Assembly (NCBI RefSeq): GCF_035917335.1
Contig: NZ_CP109067.1
Location: 5,517,001 to 5,581,000 of the forward strand
DNA from: Micromonospora sp. NBC_01813
GTDB taxonomy: Bacteria > Actinomycetota > Actinomycetes > Mycobacteriales > Micromonosporaceae
Length of the DNA stretch: 64,000 nt
Direction of reading: 5' to 3'
Numbering within the stretch: position 1 is the first letter of the stretch; each line of letters starts with the position of its first letter. Below the pieces are notes generated by a model. It was given only the letters and a program-made list of their open reading frames with translations. It had not been told where the DNA came from and did not search any database. The position numbers were made by a program, and so were the translations under genes. Positions 8,014-17,303 of the stretch are shown here, piece by piece.

Positions 8014-10929
8014 ATGAACACGTACGGCGACCCCAACTCCGCTCACGGGCGTGCCAACAGATCAGGCACCGGCGGCGGGTACGGATCTGAGCCGGATGAC
8101 CGCCAATGGGGCTTCGGCGATGACGACGCGCCGCCGGGGCGCTCCCGTGCCCCGTACGGCGAACCCGATGCCGGCTGGCAGCGCGGGGACGCCCCAGCGG
8201 GCCCCGGCCCGGCTGGCCGTGCCCCGATCAGTGGTGGACGGGCGTCGGTCGGTGGCGTCGCTCCGGTCAGTGGCAGCGCCTCGGTTGGCGGTGCCGCCGG
8301 GCGGGCGTCCGCCGGGCGGGCCTCGGTCGGCGGATCGGCCGGCCGGGCGTCGGTCGGTGGTGGACGGGCGTCGGTCGGTGGCGTCGCTCCGGTCAGTGGC
8401 AGCGCCTCGGTTGGCGGTGCCGCCGGGCGGGCGACGGTCGGCCGGGCCAGCGTACGGCCGGTGTCCCCGGCCGGCGGGTTCGGTGACGGACCGGGCGGCC
8501 CCGGTGGCCCAGTCGGCCCCGGTGGCCCCGGTGGCCCCGGCGGACCGGGCGGCCCTTCCGGCCCCGGCCGGCGTGGGCGCGGCGGCCGCAACGACCCCGC
8601 GGCGGCCAAGAAGGCCAAGCAGCGGCGGCGGATCAACCTGCTGATCGCCTCGTTCGCGATCCTGATCATGCTCACCGGTGGCGCGGTGGTCGGCGGCACC
8701 TACTACACGACCACGGTGGCGCTGCCCGAGGAACTGCCGTTGCCGTTGGCCAGCACGCTCTACGCCAGCGACGGCAACACCCGGATCGCCAAGCTGGGTG
8801 AGTTCAACCGGATCTTCGTGCCGGTCGAGCAGATCCCGGAGCACGTACAGGAGGCGGTGGCGTCCGCCGAGGACCGTAACTTCTACGAACACTCGGGGAT
8901 CGACTACGTCGGCATCGCCCGCGCGGCGTGGAACAACTTCACCGGCGGCAGCCGGCAGGGTGCCTCCACGATCACCCAGCAGTACGCCAAGAACGCGATG
9001 GACCTACGGGAGGTCTCGTACGCCCGGAAGGTTCGGGAGGCGGTACTCGCCTCGAAGCTGAACGACAAGTACGAGAAGCACGAGATCATGGGGTTCTACC
9101 TGAACACCATCTACTTCGGCCGTGGTGCGTACGGCATCGAGGCTGCCGCACAGCAGTACTTCGGCAAGTCGGTCGCCGATCTGAACGTCGCCGAGGGCGC
9201 GGTGATCGCGGCGGTGATCAAGCAGCCGGAGCCGGACTCCGCCACCGGCCACCAGGGCTTCGACCCGGCGGTCAACGAGGCGGAGGCGAAGGCCCGCTGG
9301 GAGTACGTGATCGCCGGCATGGTCGAAAGGGGCTGGATCTCGGAGGCCGAGCGGCCGGCCGAGTACCCCGAGGTCAGGGTGGTCGACCCGAACAGTTGCG
9401 TCATCGACTGCGGGATCAACACACCCGAGGGCAACGTCATCAACTACGTCCGGGACGAGATGGTGCAGCTGGGCATCTGTACCCCGGACACCTGCTCACA
9501 GGAGCTCCGCCAGGGCGGGTACAAGATCACCACGACGATCGACCCGAAGATGCAGGAAGCGGCGAAGAAGGCGATCTGGCGCCAGGCCGAGGGTTCGGCC
9601 ATGGAAGGCCAGCCGGAGAATCTGATGGCCGCCATGGTCGCGATAGAGCCGTCGACCGGTCGCGTGCTCGCCTACTTCGGTGGCGACAACGGCACCGGGC
9701 ACGACTACGCCGGCCGCAACTACGAGAACGGCCAATGGACCGGCGGTCACTCGCCCGGCTCGACGTTCAAGATCTATACGCTGGCGGCGGCGTTGGACAA
9801 CGACATCTCGGTCGACTCGCACTGGACGGCCAAACCGTTCAAGGTCGAGGGCACCGAGATCCAGGTGCAGAACGCCGGCCGTAACGCCGGCTGCGGCGAG
9901 TGGTGCTCGCTGGTCGAGTCCACCGTCCAGTCGTACAACGTGCCCTTCTACCACGTGACCGAGCAGATCGGCGCGGACAAGGTGGTGGGGATGGCCGCCG
10001 CCGCCGGTATCCACACGATGTGGAACACCGCCGACGACAAGCCGTACGACCTCACCTCGGTCGACCCGAAGGAGGTCGCCCCGTCGCCGTTCTTCAACGT
10101 GGTCGCCTACGGGCAGTACCCGGTGACCGTGATCGACCACGCCAACGGCGTATCGACGCTGGCCAACCGGGGCGTCTACAACAAGGCGCACTTCGTGATC
10201 TCGGTGGAGCAGAAGAACACCCAGACCGGCGAGTGGCTGTCCAAGGGTGGTGAGCAGCTCAAGCCAGAGCAGCGGATCCGCCCGGAAGTGGTCGCCGACC
10301 TCACCGACGTGCTGACCCGGATCCCGGACAACATCAACAAGGATCTCAGCGGCGGCCGCCCGGTCGCCGGCAAGACCGGCACCTGGGAGCTCAACGACGA
10401 CAGCAGCGAGAACGGCGACGCCTGGATGGTCGGGTACACGCCGCAGATCGCCGCCGCCGTCTGGGTCGGCAACGTGGCTGACCGCAAGCCGCTGCGGGAC
10501 AAGAACAACAACTCGATCGGCGGTGCCGGCCTGCCGGCCACCATCTGGCAGCGCTTCATGAACGAAGCCCACAAGGGCTTGGACGTCGCGCGTTTCCCGG
10601 AAGCCAGGGAAATCGGCAGCCCCGACGCCGGCAACGGCAAATCGCCGGCGCCACCGCCGCCGGACCCGGACACGCAGGGCGGTGGCGGCGTCTGTGACGG
10701 GCCGCTGGGTGGCATCTTCTGCCCCGGCGGCAACCCGGCCGCCGGCAACGGCAACCCCAACAACGGCGACCAGGGCAACGGAACCCCGCCCGCACCCGGC
10801 GACGGGACCGATCCCAACAACGGCGGGCAGTCCGACGACGACGATGACGGGGATACCGGGATCGAGTTCGGCGGCGGTGGTGGCGGCACGGGTGTGACTC
10901 CCACGCCGAACCCCACCGGCTTCGACTGA
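8014..10929 (+). CDS. Bifunctional class A penicillin-binding protein (transglycosylase/transpeptidase)
   Basis: The 971-residue protein has a disordered Gly/Ala/Val/Pro-rich cytoplasmic N-terminus of about 205 residues, one membrane helix (about 208-232), a GT51 glycosyltransferase domain with catalytic Glu286 in EDRNFYEHSG and the QGASTITQQ motif, then a transpeptidase domain with SxxK at Ser583 (SPGSTFK), SYN at 640 and KTG at 787. A Pro/Gly/Asp-rich tail of about 110 residues follows. It polymerises and cross-links peptidoglycan outside the membrane and corresponds by position to PonA1. The N-terminus holds a 77-base exact direct repeat. The N-terminal extension could be a phosphorylation or protein-binding region, as in mycobacterial PonA1. 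Confidence 0.95.
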   Translation: MNTYGDPNSAHGRANRSGTGGGYGSEPDDRQWGFGDDDAPPGRSRAPYGEPDAGWQRGDAPAGPGPAGRAPISGGRASVGGVAPVSGSASVGGAAGRASAGRASVGGSAGRASVGGGRASVGGVAPVSGSASVGGAAGRATVGRASVRPVSPAGGFGDGPGGPGGPVGPGGPGGPGGPGGPSGPGRRGRGGRNDPAAAKKAKQRRRINLLIASFAILIMLTGGAVVGGTYYTTTVALPEELPLPLASTLYASDGNTRIAKLGEFNRIFVPVEQIPEHVQEAVASAEDRNFYEHSGIDYVGIARAAWNNFTGGSRQGASTITQQYAKNAMDLREVSYARKVREAVLASKLNDKYEKHEIMGFYLNTIYFGRGAYGIEAAAQQYFGKSVADLNVAEGAVIAAVIKQPEPDSATGHQGFDPAVNEAEAKARWEYVIAGMVERGWISEAERPAEYPEVRVVDPNSCVIDCGINTPEGNVINYVRDEMVQLGICTPDTCSQELRQGGYKITTTIDPKMQEAAKKAIWRQAEGSAMEGQPENLMAAMVAIEPSTGRVLAYFGGDNGTGHDYAGRNYENGQWTGGHSPGSTFKIYTLAAALDNDISVDSHWTAKPFKVEGTEIQVQNAGRNAGCGEWCSLVESTVQSYNVPFYHVTEQIGADKVVGMAAAAGIHTMWNTADDKPYDLTSVDPKEVAPSPFFNVVAYGQYPVTVIDHANGVSTLANRGVYNKAHFVISVEQKNTQTGEWLSKGGEQLKPEQRIRPEVVADLTDVLTRIPDNINKDLSGGRPVAGKTGTWELNDDSSENGDAWMVGYTPQIAAAVWVGNVADRKPLRDKNNNSIGGAGLPATIWQRFMNEAHKGLDVARFPEAREIGSPDAGNGKSPAPPPPDPDTQGGGGVCDGPLGGIFCPGGNPAAGNGNPNNGDQGNGTPPAPGDGTDPNNGGQSDDDDDGDTGIEFGGGGGGTGVTPTPNPTGFD
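8231..8433 (+). repeat. 77-base exact direct repeat inside the PBP N-terminal region
   Basis: Bases 8231-8307 and 8357-8433 are identical, offset by 126 bases (42 codons). The reading frame is kept, so the protein carries the segment GRASVGGVAPVSGSASVGG twice. Shorter RASVGG units fill the space between. The exact DNA identity, not only protein identity, points to a recent duplication or to gene conversion. Confidence 0.9.
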
Positions 10930-10956
10930 TCGATATCTGGGAATCCGTCGCACCGG

Positions 10957-11000
10957 CACCGGCCGGCGACCAGGTCATCTGACCAGGTCGCCGGCCGGTG
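10957..11000 (+). terminator. Terminator-like hairpin after the PBP gene
   Basis: Two perfect 15-base arms (CACCGGCCGGCGACC and its complement) enclose a 14-base loop that starts 28 bases after the PBP stop codon. There is no T tract. The next gene starts at 11074, so this probably ends the PBP transcript. Confidence 0.7.
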
Positions 11001-11073
11001 TGTCGCTACGGGCGTTGCGACACTCCGGGCCCCGGCAGACGAAAGCCGGTTCCGTACGGCAGGATTCCTGTTC

Positions 11074-12681
11074 ATGAGCGTGCAGCCACCGAACGGCATC
11101 GATGAAGCTGAGCGGGACGAAGCCGCCGGCCCACCCGCGGCGGGTCCCGGGGCAGCGCCCGACGGGGTGCTGGTCGACCATCCGTCCCGCAGCGACGCGT
11201 TCGTCCGCGGCCTGTCCGAATCCATCGGCGGTCCACTCGGCCGACACGCCGCCGGGCAGGACCGGTTGGCGCCGCGGCCCGGCCGGTTCTGGACCGCGGC
11301 CCGGATCGTGCTGGCGCTGATCTGCCTCAGTCTGGCCGCTCACTGGGTGCAGAAGTCGCCCTGTATGGACGGTGGCTGGCACAGCAACATCCAGTACACG
11401 AAGTTCTGCTACACCGATGTGCTGGCGCTCTACTACGCCGAAGGACTCAACGAGGGCAAGGTCCCCTACCGGGACCACCCGGTCGAGTATCCGGTGGTGA
11501 CCGGGTACTTCATGGGCGTACTCGGCCTGCCGGTGCACGCACTCGGCGCCGACCGACCCGAGCTCAACCAGGCGATGTGGTTCTACAACGCCAACGCCCT
11601 GGTGCTCTGCGCGCTCGCGGTGGCGACGGTGGCGACGATTCTCGCGCTACGTCGCCGCCGACCCTGGGACGCCGCGATGTTCGCGCTCGCCCCCGCGTTG
11701 GTGCTGACGGCCACCGTCAACTGGGACATGTTGCCGATCGCGTTCGCCGCCTTCGGCCTGTTCGCCTGGGTTCGCCAACGTCCCCTGCTCGCGGGGTTGC
11801 TGCTCGGCATCGGCGCCGCCGCCAAGATGTGGCCGCTGTTCCTGCTCGGACCGATCCTGGTGCTCGGCCTGCGGTCGGCCCGCATCCGGGCGACGATGAT
11901 CGCGATCTTCACCACGCTCGCCACCATCGTCGCGCTCAACCTGCCCGTCTACTACTTCGCGTACGACGGCTGGCGCCGCTTCTTCGACCTCAACTCGGAG
12001 CGGGCCATCGACTGGGGAACGCTGTGGTACATCGGGCGCTACCTGGACGGCAAGTGGTTCGCCGGGGTGGCCGGCGACCAGGGCCCGTTCCAGTGGCTCA
12101 GCGCCAACATTCCGACCCTGAACATGCTGTCGTACGCGTTGTTCGGGCTGGCCTGCGTCGGCATCGGGGCGTTGGCGATGCTCGCACCGCGCCGCCCCCG
12201 GCTCGCCGCGCTGGCCTTCCTGGTGGTCGCCGCGTTCCTGATCTTCAGCAAGGTCTGGTCCCAGCAGTTCACCCTGTGGCTGTTGCCGCTGATCGTGCTC
12301 GCCCGCCCACGCTGGGGTGCCTTCCTCGTGTGGCAGGCCGCCGAGGTCGGCTACTTCCTCGCCTTCTACGGCCAGCTGCTCGGCGCGTCGACCGGAACAC
12401 AGGTCATCCCCGAAGGGGTGTTCGTCCTCGCCGCCACCTTCCGGCTGGCCGCGGTGGTGGCGCTGGTCGTGTTCGTGATCCGTGACATTCTCCGGCCGGA
12501 GTTGGACGTGGTGCGTGGCACCTACCTGGACGACCCGGACGGCGGGGTGTTCGACGGGGCGCCGGACGCGGCGTGGGTGCACCGGATCCGGCGCCGACTA
12601 CTCGGCAGACCCGACTCACAGCCGGAAGACGACAGTGTCGCCGATGTCCGCCCGCTCGATGCCGAGCCCGTCGACCGGTAG
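11074..12681 (+). CDS. Polytopic membrane protein, GT-C / DUF2029 (GT87-like)
   Basis: A 535-residue protein with a cytoplasmic N-terminus of about 70 residues followed by about ten hydrophobic segments and a short charged tail. The first outer loop carries the Tyr/Asp-rich segment with PYRDHPVEYPVVTGYFMG, typical of DUF2029 proteins that use polyprenyl-phosphate sugars. Its position after the PBP gene matches Rv0051. Probable function: transfer of a sugar to a cell-envelope acceptor; the substrate is not predictable. Its last 66 bases overlap the end of the convergent gene at 12616. Confidence 0.8.
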   Translation: MSVQPPNGIDEAERDEAAGPPAAGPGAAPDGVLVDHPSRSDAFVRGLSESIGGPLGRHAAGQDRLAPRPGRFWTAARIVLALICLSLAAHWVQKSPCMDGGWHSNIQYTKFCYTDVLALYYAEGLNEGKVPYRDHPVEYPVVTGYFMGVLGLPVHALGADRPELNQAMWFYNANALVLCALAVATVATILALRRRRPWDAAMFALAPALVLTATVNWDMLPIAFAAFGLFAWVRQRPLLAGLLLGIGAAAKMWPLFLLGPILVLGLRSARIRATMIAIFTTLATIVALNLPVYYFAYDGWRRFFDLNSERAIDWGTLWYIGRYLDGKWFAGVAGDQGPFQWLSANIPTLNMLSYALFGLACVGIGALAMLAPRRPRLAALAFLVVAAFLIFSKVWSQQFTLWLLPLIVLARPRWGAFLVWQAAEVGYFLAFYGQLLGASTGTQVIPEGVFVLAATFRLAAVVALVVFVIRDILRPELDVVRGTYLDDPDGGVFDGAPDAAWVHRIRRRLLGRPDSQPEDDSVADVRPLDAEPVDR

Positions 12682-14607
12682 GTCGATCGTGGTCTGAAAC
12701 GGCGTGCCGGCCACCCGGTCACGCCGGATCACCACGGTGCGTACGCCGAGTTCCCGCAGGTACGAGATGCTCGCCTGGTCGGGGAAACGCTGGGTGACCT
12801 CGCGTACCTCGGCCAGCCGCTGCGGGGTGAAGCCGCTGCCACCGTTGACCACCGGCTGGAATCGGCTCGCCGACCAGAGCATCACGTGCTGGTCGAGATT
12901 CTGACCGCTGGGCAGCACCAGGATCGGGCCGTCGTCGACCCGCATGATCTGCGGCTGCTCGGGCACCGCCGGGTGCGGGGTGACGTTGAGGCCCTCCACC
13001 AGGACCAGCAGCAGCGGCAGCAGGGTGGCCAGGCGCAGCAGCGCACCGGGCCGCTCGGTGACCCGTAGCCGGGCTATGTCGTCCACCCGGCGGACGAGCG
13101 CCGCCACCGCGCCAGCGGCGAGAATCGCCAGCAGCAGCGTCGTCCAGAGCATCATCCGACCGGGCGTACGGATGCCGTCCCAGCCGGGCAGGTACTCGAA
13201 CAGCAGCCCGTACGTGTAGGTGCCGCCGAGGAAGTTGGTGCCCATCGACAGGATCGCGGTGAGCAGCACACCAGCGAGCAGCAGCAGGCGTTGCCGCAGT
13301 GTCCAGATCGAGAAGACCAGGCCGGCCAGGGCCAGCGCGTAGAGCACGAAGCCCGGTAGCAGGGTCATCTCGGGATGCCACGGCAGCGCGGCGCGGGCGT
13401 CGGCGTGCCGCCCGCCCCACAGCAGCGACTCCTGCGGCGCGGTGAACAACCCCGACAGCGGCGGCGAGTAGGCGGCCAGGTCGTCGAGGGTGCGGGCCGC
13501 GTTCGGGTGCAGCTCGGCAACCCTGAAGTACGGGATCGCCAGCAGTACGCCGACGGCGGCGAACAGCGCGCCACCGGCCAGGTCGGCGAGCAGCAGTACG
13601 GCCCCGAACGGCTTGCGCGGGCGCCAGAACCAGATGCGCCGAACGACGTACATGACGAGCGAGACCAGGCAGCCGACCGCCAGGATGTAGATGAACGGCA
13701 GCCCGATTCCGAAGCCCAGACTGATCTGCCAGGCGGCCACCAGCCAGCCGGCGAGCGCCCAACCGACGCTGCGCCGCTCCGGCCGGTAGCCGTACCGCAG
13801 GGACCAGCCGTGGCCGCGGGCCAGCATCGCCAATGCCAACGGAATGCCGCCGTTGGAGACGATGTGCAGGTGCCCGGCCTGGGAGAGCAGCCATGGCGCG
13901 TACGCGTACGCGGCCCCGCCGACCGCCGCCGCGGTCCGACCGGCACCGAGCTGGCGGATCAGTGCGTAGGCACCGAGCGCCGCGATCGCGTGGGCGAGCA
14001 CGAAGACGAGGTTGTACCGGAGGATCGCCGCCGTCGGACCCTCGCCGATCATCCCGGCCGGCGCGTAACCGAGCAGGGTGTCGGAGAAGGCGAACGTCCA
14101 GGACTCCGGGTAGAACGTGTTCGACTGCCACAACTGAGTGGGGTCCGTCAGCAGGATGTGCCCGGACCAGGCCATCTGCCAGGCCTGCAAGGTCGGATCC
14201 CAGGTGTCCTGCGGGATCGTGTAGAGCGGGTAGCGCAGCGTCGGCCAGGTCATCGCCACGGCGAGGGCGATCGCGGCGAGGCCGGCGAGAGACCATTCAT
14301 GGCCGATCACCCGGCCCACCGCGCGGGTGGCTCGACCGATCCGCGAGGGCGGTCGCCCCGGATCGGGCGCGAACGCGACGAAGGGGTCGGCCGGCTCGGC
14401 CGGCTTGTCCCTCTCGGCCGGCTCCTGCTGCTCGGCCGGCTTGTCGGGGTCCTGCTGCGCTGCGGGTTTGTCCTGACCGATCGGCTTGTCGGCTTCCGCC
14501 GTCGTCGCCGGGGTAACGTCTTCGTCGGCCGGTGCCGGCGCCGCCGGGGTGGTCGACGGCTCGTCGACTCGGGCACCGTCGCCGGGCGTCGCCTGTTTGT
14601 CGGTCAT
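12616..14607 (-). CDS. Large polytopic membrane protein, GT-C glycosyltransferase-like
   Basis: The 663-residue protein has a Pro/Ala/Glu/Lys-rich N-terminus with EQQEPAERDKPAE-type repeats (residues 1-100), then about twelve membrane helices and a soluble C-terminal domain of about 130 residues. The first outer loop contains DTWDPTLQAWQMAW and the later segment LFEYLPGWDGIRTPGRM, typical of DUF6541/YfhO-like integral glycosyltransferases. The ATG at 14607 overlaps the stop of the endonuclease IV gene (ATGA), so translation is coupled. The 3' end runs 66 bases into the convergent gene. Substrate unknown. Confidence 0.8.
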   Translation of the reverse strand: MTDKQATPGDGARVDEPSTTPAAPAPADEDVTPATTAEADKPIGQDKPAAQQDPDKPAEQQEPAERDKPAEPADPFVAFAPDPGRPPSRIGRATRAVGRVIGHEWSLAGLAAIALAVAMTWPTLRYPLYTIPQDTWDPTLQAWQMAWSGHILLTDPTQLWQSNTFYPESWTFAFSDTLLGYAPAGMIGEGPTAAILRYNLVFVLAHAIAALGAYALIRQLGAGRTAAAVGGAAYAYAPWLLSQAGHLHIVSNGGIPLALAMLARGHGWSLRYGYRPERRSVGWALAGWLVAAWQISLGFGIGLPFIYILAVGCLVSLVMYVVRRIWFWRPRKPFGAVLLLADLAGGALFAAVGVLLAIPYFRVAELHPNAARTLDDLAAYSPPLSGLFTAPQESLLWGGRHADARAALPWHPEMTLLPGFVLYALALAGLVFSIWTLRQRLLLLAGVLLTAILSMGTNFLGGTYTYGLLFEYLPGWDGIRTPGRMMLWTTLLLAILAAGAVAALVRRVDDIARLRVTERPGALLRLATLLPLLLVLVEGLNVTPHPAVPEQPQIMRVDDGPILVLPSGQNLDQHVMLWSASRFQPVVNGGSGFTPQRLAEVREVTQRFPDQASISYLRELGVRTVVIRRDRVAGTPFQTTIDLPVDGLGIERADIGDTVVFRL

Positions 14608-15395
14608 CGCGACGAATCCTGTTGTCCCAGCCGGGACCGGAGATAGGCGATGTCGGTGGCTTGGCCGTCGCTTCCGCCGGGAGTCTCGACGATGGCCGGT
14701 GCGTCGGCGGCGCGAATGACCGCGACGATCAGCTCCGGATCGATCGACCCGGCCTGGAGGTTCTCGTGGCGGTCCCGGCCGCTGTCGAACCCGTCCTTGG
14801 AACCGTTCGCGTGGATCAGGTCGATTCGACCGGTGATCGCCTTGACCCGGTCGACGATTCCGAGCAGGTCCTCGCCGGCGGCGTGCGCGTGGCAGGTGTC
14901 CAGGCAGAAGCCGGGACCGAACTCGCCCACGGCGTCCCACAGCCGGGCGAGTGCGTCGAACCGTCGGGCACAGGCGTTGTCGCCGCCGGCGGTGTTCTCG
15001 ATCAGCACCGGGAGCGGGAAGCCGCCCTGCTGTTCGGCGTAGGCGAACGTCTTACGCCAGTTGTCGAAACCGATCGACGGATCGTCGCCGCGATTGACGT
15101 GCCCCCCGTGCACGATCAGGCCCTTTGCGCCGACGTCGTGGGCGCTGGCGGCATGGTTCACCAGGAGCTTGCGGCTCGGGATACGAATCCGGTTGTTCGA
15201 GGTGGCCACGTTGATCACGTAGGGCGAGTGGATGTAGAGATCGATGTCCGAGCCGCGCAACCGCTCCGCGTCGGTACGCGGCTTCGGCGCTTGCCAACCC
15301 TGCGGATCCGCCAGGAAGAACTGGACGGCGTCGGCTTGGCGGTCGGCGGCCGCGGCGAGCGGGTCGGCGGGGTCGACGTGGGCTCCGATACGCAT
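14604..15395 (-). CDS. nfo: Endonuclease IV-like AP endonuclease (deoxyribonuclease IV)
   Basis: A 263-residue TIM-barrel protein of AP endonuclease family 2. Visible metal-site segments are IHSPYVINVAT, IVHGGH, LIENTAGG, the signature LDTCHAHAAG and the final HANGSKDGFDSGRDRHENL. The enzyme cuts 5' to abasic sites in base excision repair with a trinuclear zinc centre. The start ATG at 15395 gives MRIGAHVD, the usual N-terminus; upstream sequence in the frame lacks similarity. It overlaps the following membrane-protein gene by four bases. Confidence 0.9.
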   Translation of the reverse strand: MRIGAHVDPADPLAAAADRQADAVQFFLADPQGWQAPKPRTDAERLRGSDIDLYIHSPYVINVATSNNRIRIPSRKLLVNHAASAHDVGAKGLIVHGGHVNRGDDPSIGFDNWRKTFAYAEQQGGFPLPVLIENTAGGDNACARRFDALARLWDAVGEFGPGFCLDTCHAHAAGEDLLGIVDRVKAITGRIDLIHANGSKDGFDSGRDRHENLQAGSIDPELIVAVIRAADAPAIVETPGGSDGQATDIAYLRSRLGQQDSSR

Positions 15396-15632
15396 GGGGG
15401 CGAGCCTACGTGGCAAGCCTGACGCTCCGGGCGCGGTGGCTCGGCCCGATCCGCAGGTCGATTCGGGTGGTCCCCGGCTGGGTAGGCCGGGCCGGTCGGC
15501 GTGCGTCACCGTGGCGCGACGGTGTCGTTGGTTCCGGTAGACATCCGGCTCGGCAGCCTTTCGGCCGGCGTGCCGGACCGTCGTCCCGGTCGGGATGCCG
15601 GACCCGCCATCCCGGCAGCGAGAGGATCGCCG

Positions 15633-15800
15633 TTGCACGTGTCGCTGGGGGTCAGGCCGGCAGCTTCCTGGCTCACCGACCTGGCCAGCCAAGATCATCC
15701 AACCGGACTATTGGCGATTCTTGCCTTAATTGCGGTGATTGGTGTATCTGCCGCTGCTATCAGGGTTATCCTTGTACAACACGGGCAGAAGCCTCGGTAA
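15633..15800 (+). CDS. Possible small membrane protein
   Basis: A TTG start preceded by GAGAGGA opens a 55-codon frame with one hydrophobic segment of about 22 residues (LLAILALIAVIGVSAAAI) and a basic end. Codon third positions are much less GC-rich than in neighbouring genes in the second half, which argues against an ordinary gene. It may instead be promoter DNA of the rpsF operon that happens to be open. Homologues before rpsF in related genomes would decide. Confidence 0.3.
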   Translation: MHVSLGVRPAASWLTDLASQDHPTGLLAILALIAVIGVSAAAIRVILVQHGQKPR

Positions 15801-15840
15801 CTGCCCGCCGGCCGGCCCGGGCCGTACAACTGCACAGGCT

Positions 15841-15978
15841 CCGCGGGGCGCTTCATGTCCAACCTCGTCGGTGTGGTCGTTCCTCCCCAGGTCCCACCCA
15901 AAGAATGCGGACAGGGCGCCCCGCGGCTCGTGCCCACCAGGCCGTACCCGGGCTGACGCGCGGGTGCCGGCGGGCACC
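15841..15978 (+). promoter_or_regulatory. Structured leader upstream of rpsF
   Basis: In the gene-free stretch 15396-16097 a long-range stem can form between CCGCGGGGCGC (15841-15851) and its complement (15916-15926), extended inside by TGTCC/GGACA. A second hairpin, GGTGCC-GGCG-GGCACC, lies at 15963-15978. Ribosomal protein leaders that bind the S6:S18 complex precede rpsF in many bacteria, so autoregulation is a reasonable inference, but I cannot confirm the known consensus here. The rest of the 700 bases shows no other clear element apart from the possible small frame at 15633. Confidence 0.45.
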
Positions 15979-16097
15979 AGCTATTCTTGTGCGGTTGTGC
16001 AGGCGGCCAGGCGACATGGCCGGTCGTCCGCACCACGACGCTGGACCTCCTGCCACGGATGGACCGTGGCCGCCAGCCCATAGGAGGTGAGTCAGTC

Positions 16098-16388
16098 TTG
16101 CGTCACTACGAAATCATGGTCATCCTCGACTCGAGCCTCGAGGAGCGCACGGTCGCGCCCTCGCTCGACACGTACCTGAACGTCATCCGGACTGCCGGTG
16201 GTTCGGTCGAGAAGCTCGACGTCTGGGGCCGTCGGCGCCTTTCCTTCGAGATCAACAAGAAGACCGAAGGCATCTACGCCGTCATCGATCTGCAGGCTAC
16301 GCCGTCTGCCGTCGCGGAGCTGGACCGCCAGCTGCGACTCAACGAGTCGGTGCTGCGCACCAAGGTCATTCGGCCGGAAACGCGCTGA
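16098..16388 (+). CDS. rpsF: 30S ribosomal protein S6
   Basis: The 96-residue protein begins [10 protein letters not shown], the usual S6 start, and carries the conserved [19 protein letters not shown] segment. The start codon is TTG at 16098, eight bases after a strong AGGAGGTGA; no ATG or GTG in frame fits the ribosome binding site as well. S6 binds S18 on the small subunit platform. It begins the rpsF-ssb-rpsR-rplI operon. Confidence 0.97.
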   Translation: MRHYEIMVILDSSLEERTVAPSLDTYLNVIRTAGGSVEKLDVWGRRRLSFEINKKTEGIYAVIDLQATPSAVAELDRQLRLNESVLRTKVIRPETR

Positions 16389-16486
16389 CGCGTCGTATCC
16401 GGGACGCCCGACAGCCTCATCGATTCTGTCGCACGGCTCTGGCAGCCTGGGCACAGCAAATCGACTGAGCGCGCGAGGAGATGGTC

Positions 16487-17008
16487 ATGGCAGGAGATAC
16501 CACCATCACGGTCATCGGCAACCTGACCGATGACCCTGAGTTGCGTTTTACCCCATCCGGTGCGGCGGTGGCGAAGTTCCGGGTCGCCTCGACGCCCCGG
16601 TTCATGGACAAGGCCTCCGGCGAGTGGAAAGACGGCGAGGCGCTCTTCCTAGCCTGCACGGTGTGGCGTCAGGCGGCCGAACACGTCGCCGAGTCGCTCC
16701 AGCGGGGCGCCCGGGTGATCGTCTCGGGTCGGCTGCGGCAGCGGTCGTACGAGACCCGCGAGGGTGAGAAGCGCACCGTCATAGAGCTGGAAGTGGACGA
16801 GATCGGCCCGTCGCTGCGGTACGCCACGGCGAAGGTACAGAAGATGGCCCGCTCCGGCGGCAGTGGTGGCGGTGGCTTCGGTGGTTCCGGCGGCGGCGGT
16901 GGAGCCCCGGGCGGCGGCAACTTCGAAGACCCGTGGGCCACAGCTGCGCCGGCCGCTTCGTCTGCACGCGCGGGCGGCGGAAACTTCGAAGAGGAACCCC
17001 CGTTCTGA
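16487..17008 (+). CDS. ssb: Single-stranded DNA-binding protein
   Basis: A 173-residue protein with an N-terminal OB fold (about 1-110: [21 protein letters not shown]), a Gly-rich linker and the acidic tip EEEPPF that recruits repair and replication partners. The ATG at 16487 is preferred to the in-frame ATG at 16481 because GAGGAG ends at 16480, directly against the earlier codon. The start of rpsR follows within 42 bases. Confidence 0.96.
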   Translation: MAGDTTITVIGNLTDDPELRFTPSGAAVAKFRVASTPRFMDKASGEWKDGEALFLACTVWRQAAEHVAESLQRGARVIVSGRLRQRSYETREGEKRTVIELEVDEIGPSLRYATAKVQKMARSGGSGGGGFGGSGGGGGAPGGGNFEDPWATAAPAASSARAGGGNFEEEPPF

Positions 17009-17049
17009 TGGCTACCAACGCCCGCGATCGCAAACCAGGAGCACGGTCA

Positions 17050-17289
17050 ATGGCCAAGGCTGCGGCACTTCGCAAGCCGAAGAAGAAGGTGAACCCGCTA
17101 GACAAGGACGGGATCACCTATATCGATTACAAGGACACCGCGCTGCTGCGCAAGTTCATCTCCGACCGCGGCAAGATCCGCGCGCGGCGGGTGACCGGAG
17201 TGACCTCCCAGCAGCAGCGGCAGATCGCCCGCGCGGTCAAGAACGCCCGCGAGATGGCGCTCCTGCCGTACACCACTACGGCTCGCTGA
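17050..17289 (+). CDS. rpsR: 30S ribosomal protein S18
   Basis: The 79-residue protein has the S18 segments [22 protein letters not shown] and [21 protein letters not shown]. The start ATG at 17050 follows AGGAG by eight bases and gives the usual [13 protein letters not shown] beginning. An in-frame ATG at 17008 that overlaps the ssb stop would add 14 basic residues and is less likely. It lacks the Cys residues of zinc-binding S18 paralogues. Confidence 0.96.
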   Translation: MAKAAALRKPKKKVNPLDKDGITYIDYKDTALLRKFISDRGKIRARRVTGVTSQQQRQIARAVKNAREMALLPYTTTAR

Positions 17290-17303
17290 GCGGAGGCACC
17301 CAA

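Noticed and set aside
9496-10959. 487-codon minus-strand frame opposite the PBP gene
   Set aside because: Antisense shadow; the PBP has all catalytic motifs in the plus frame.
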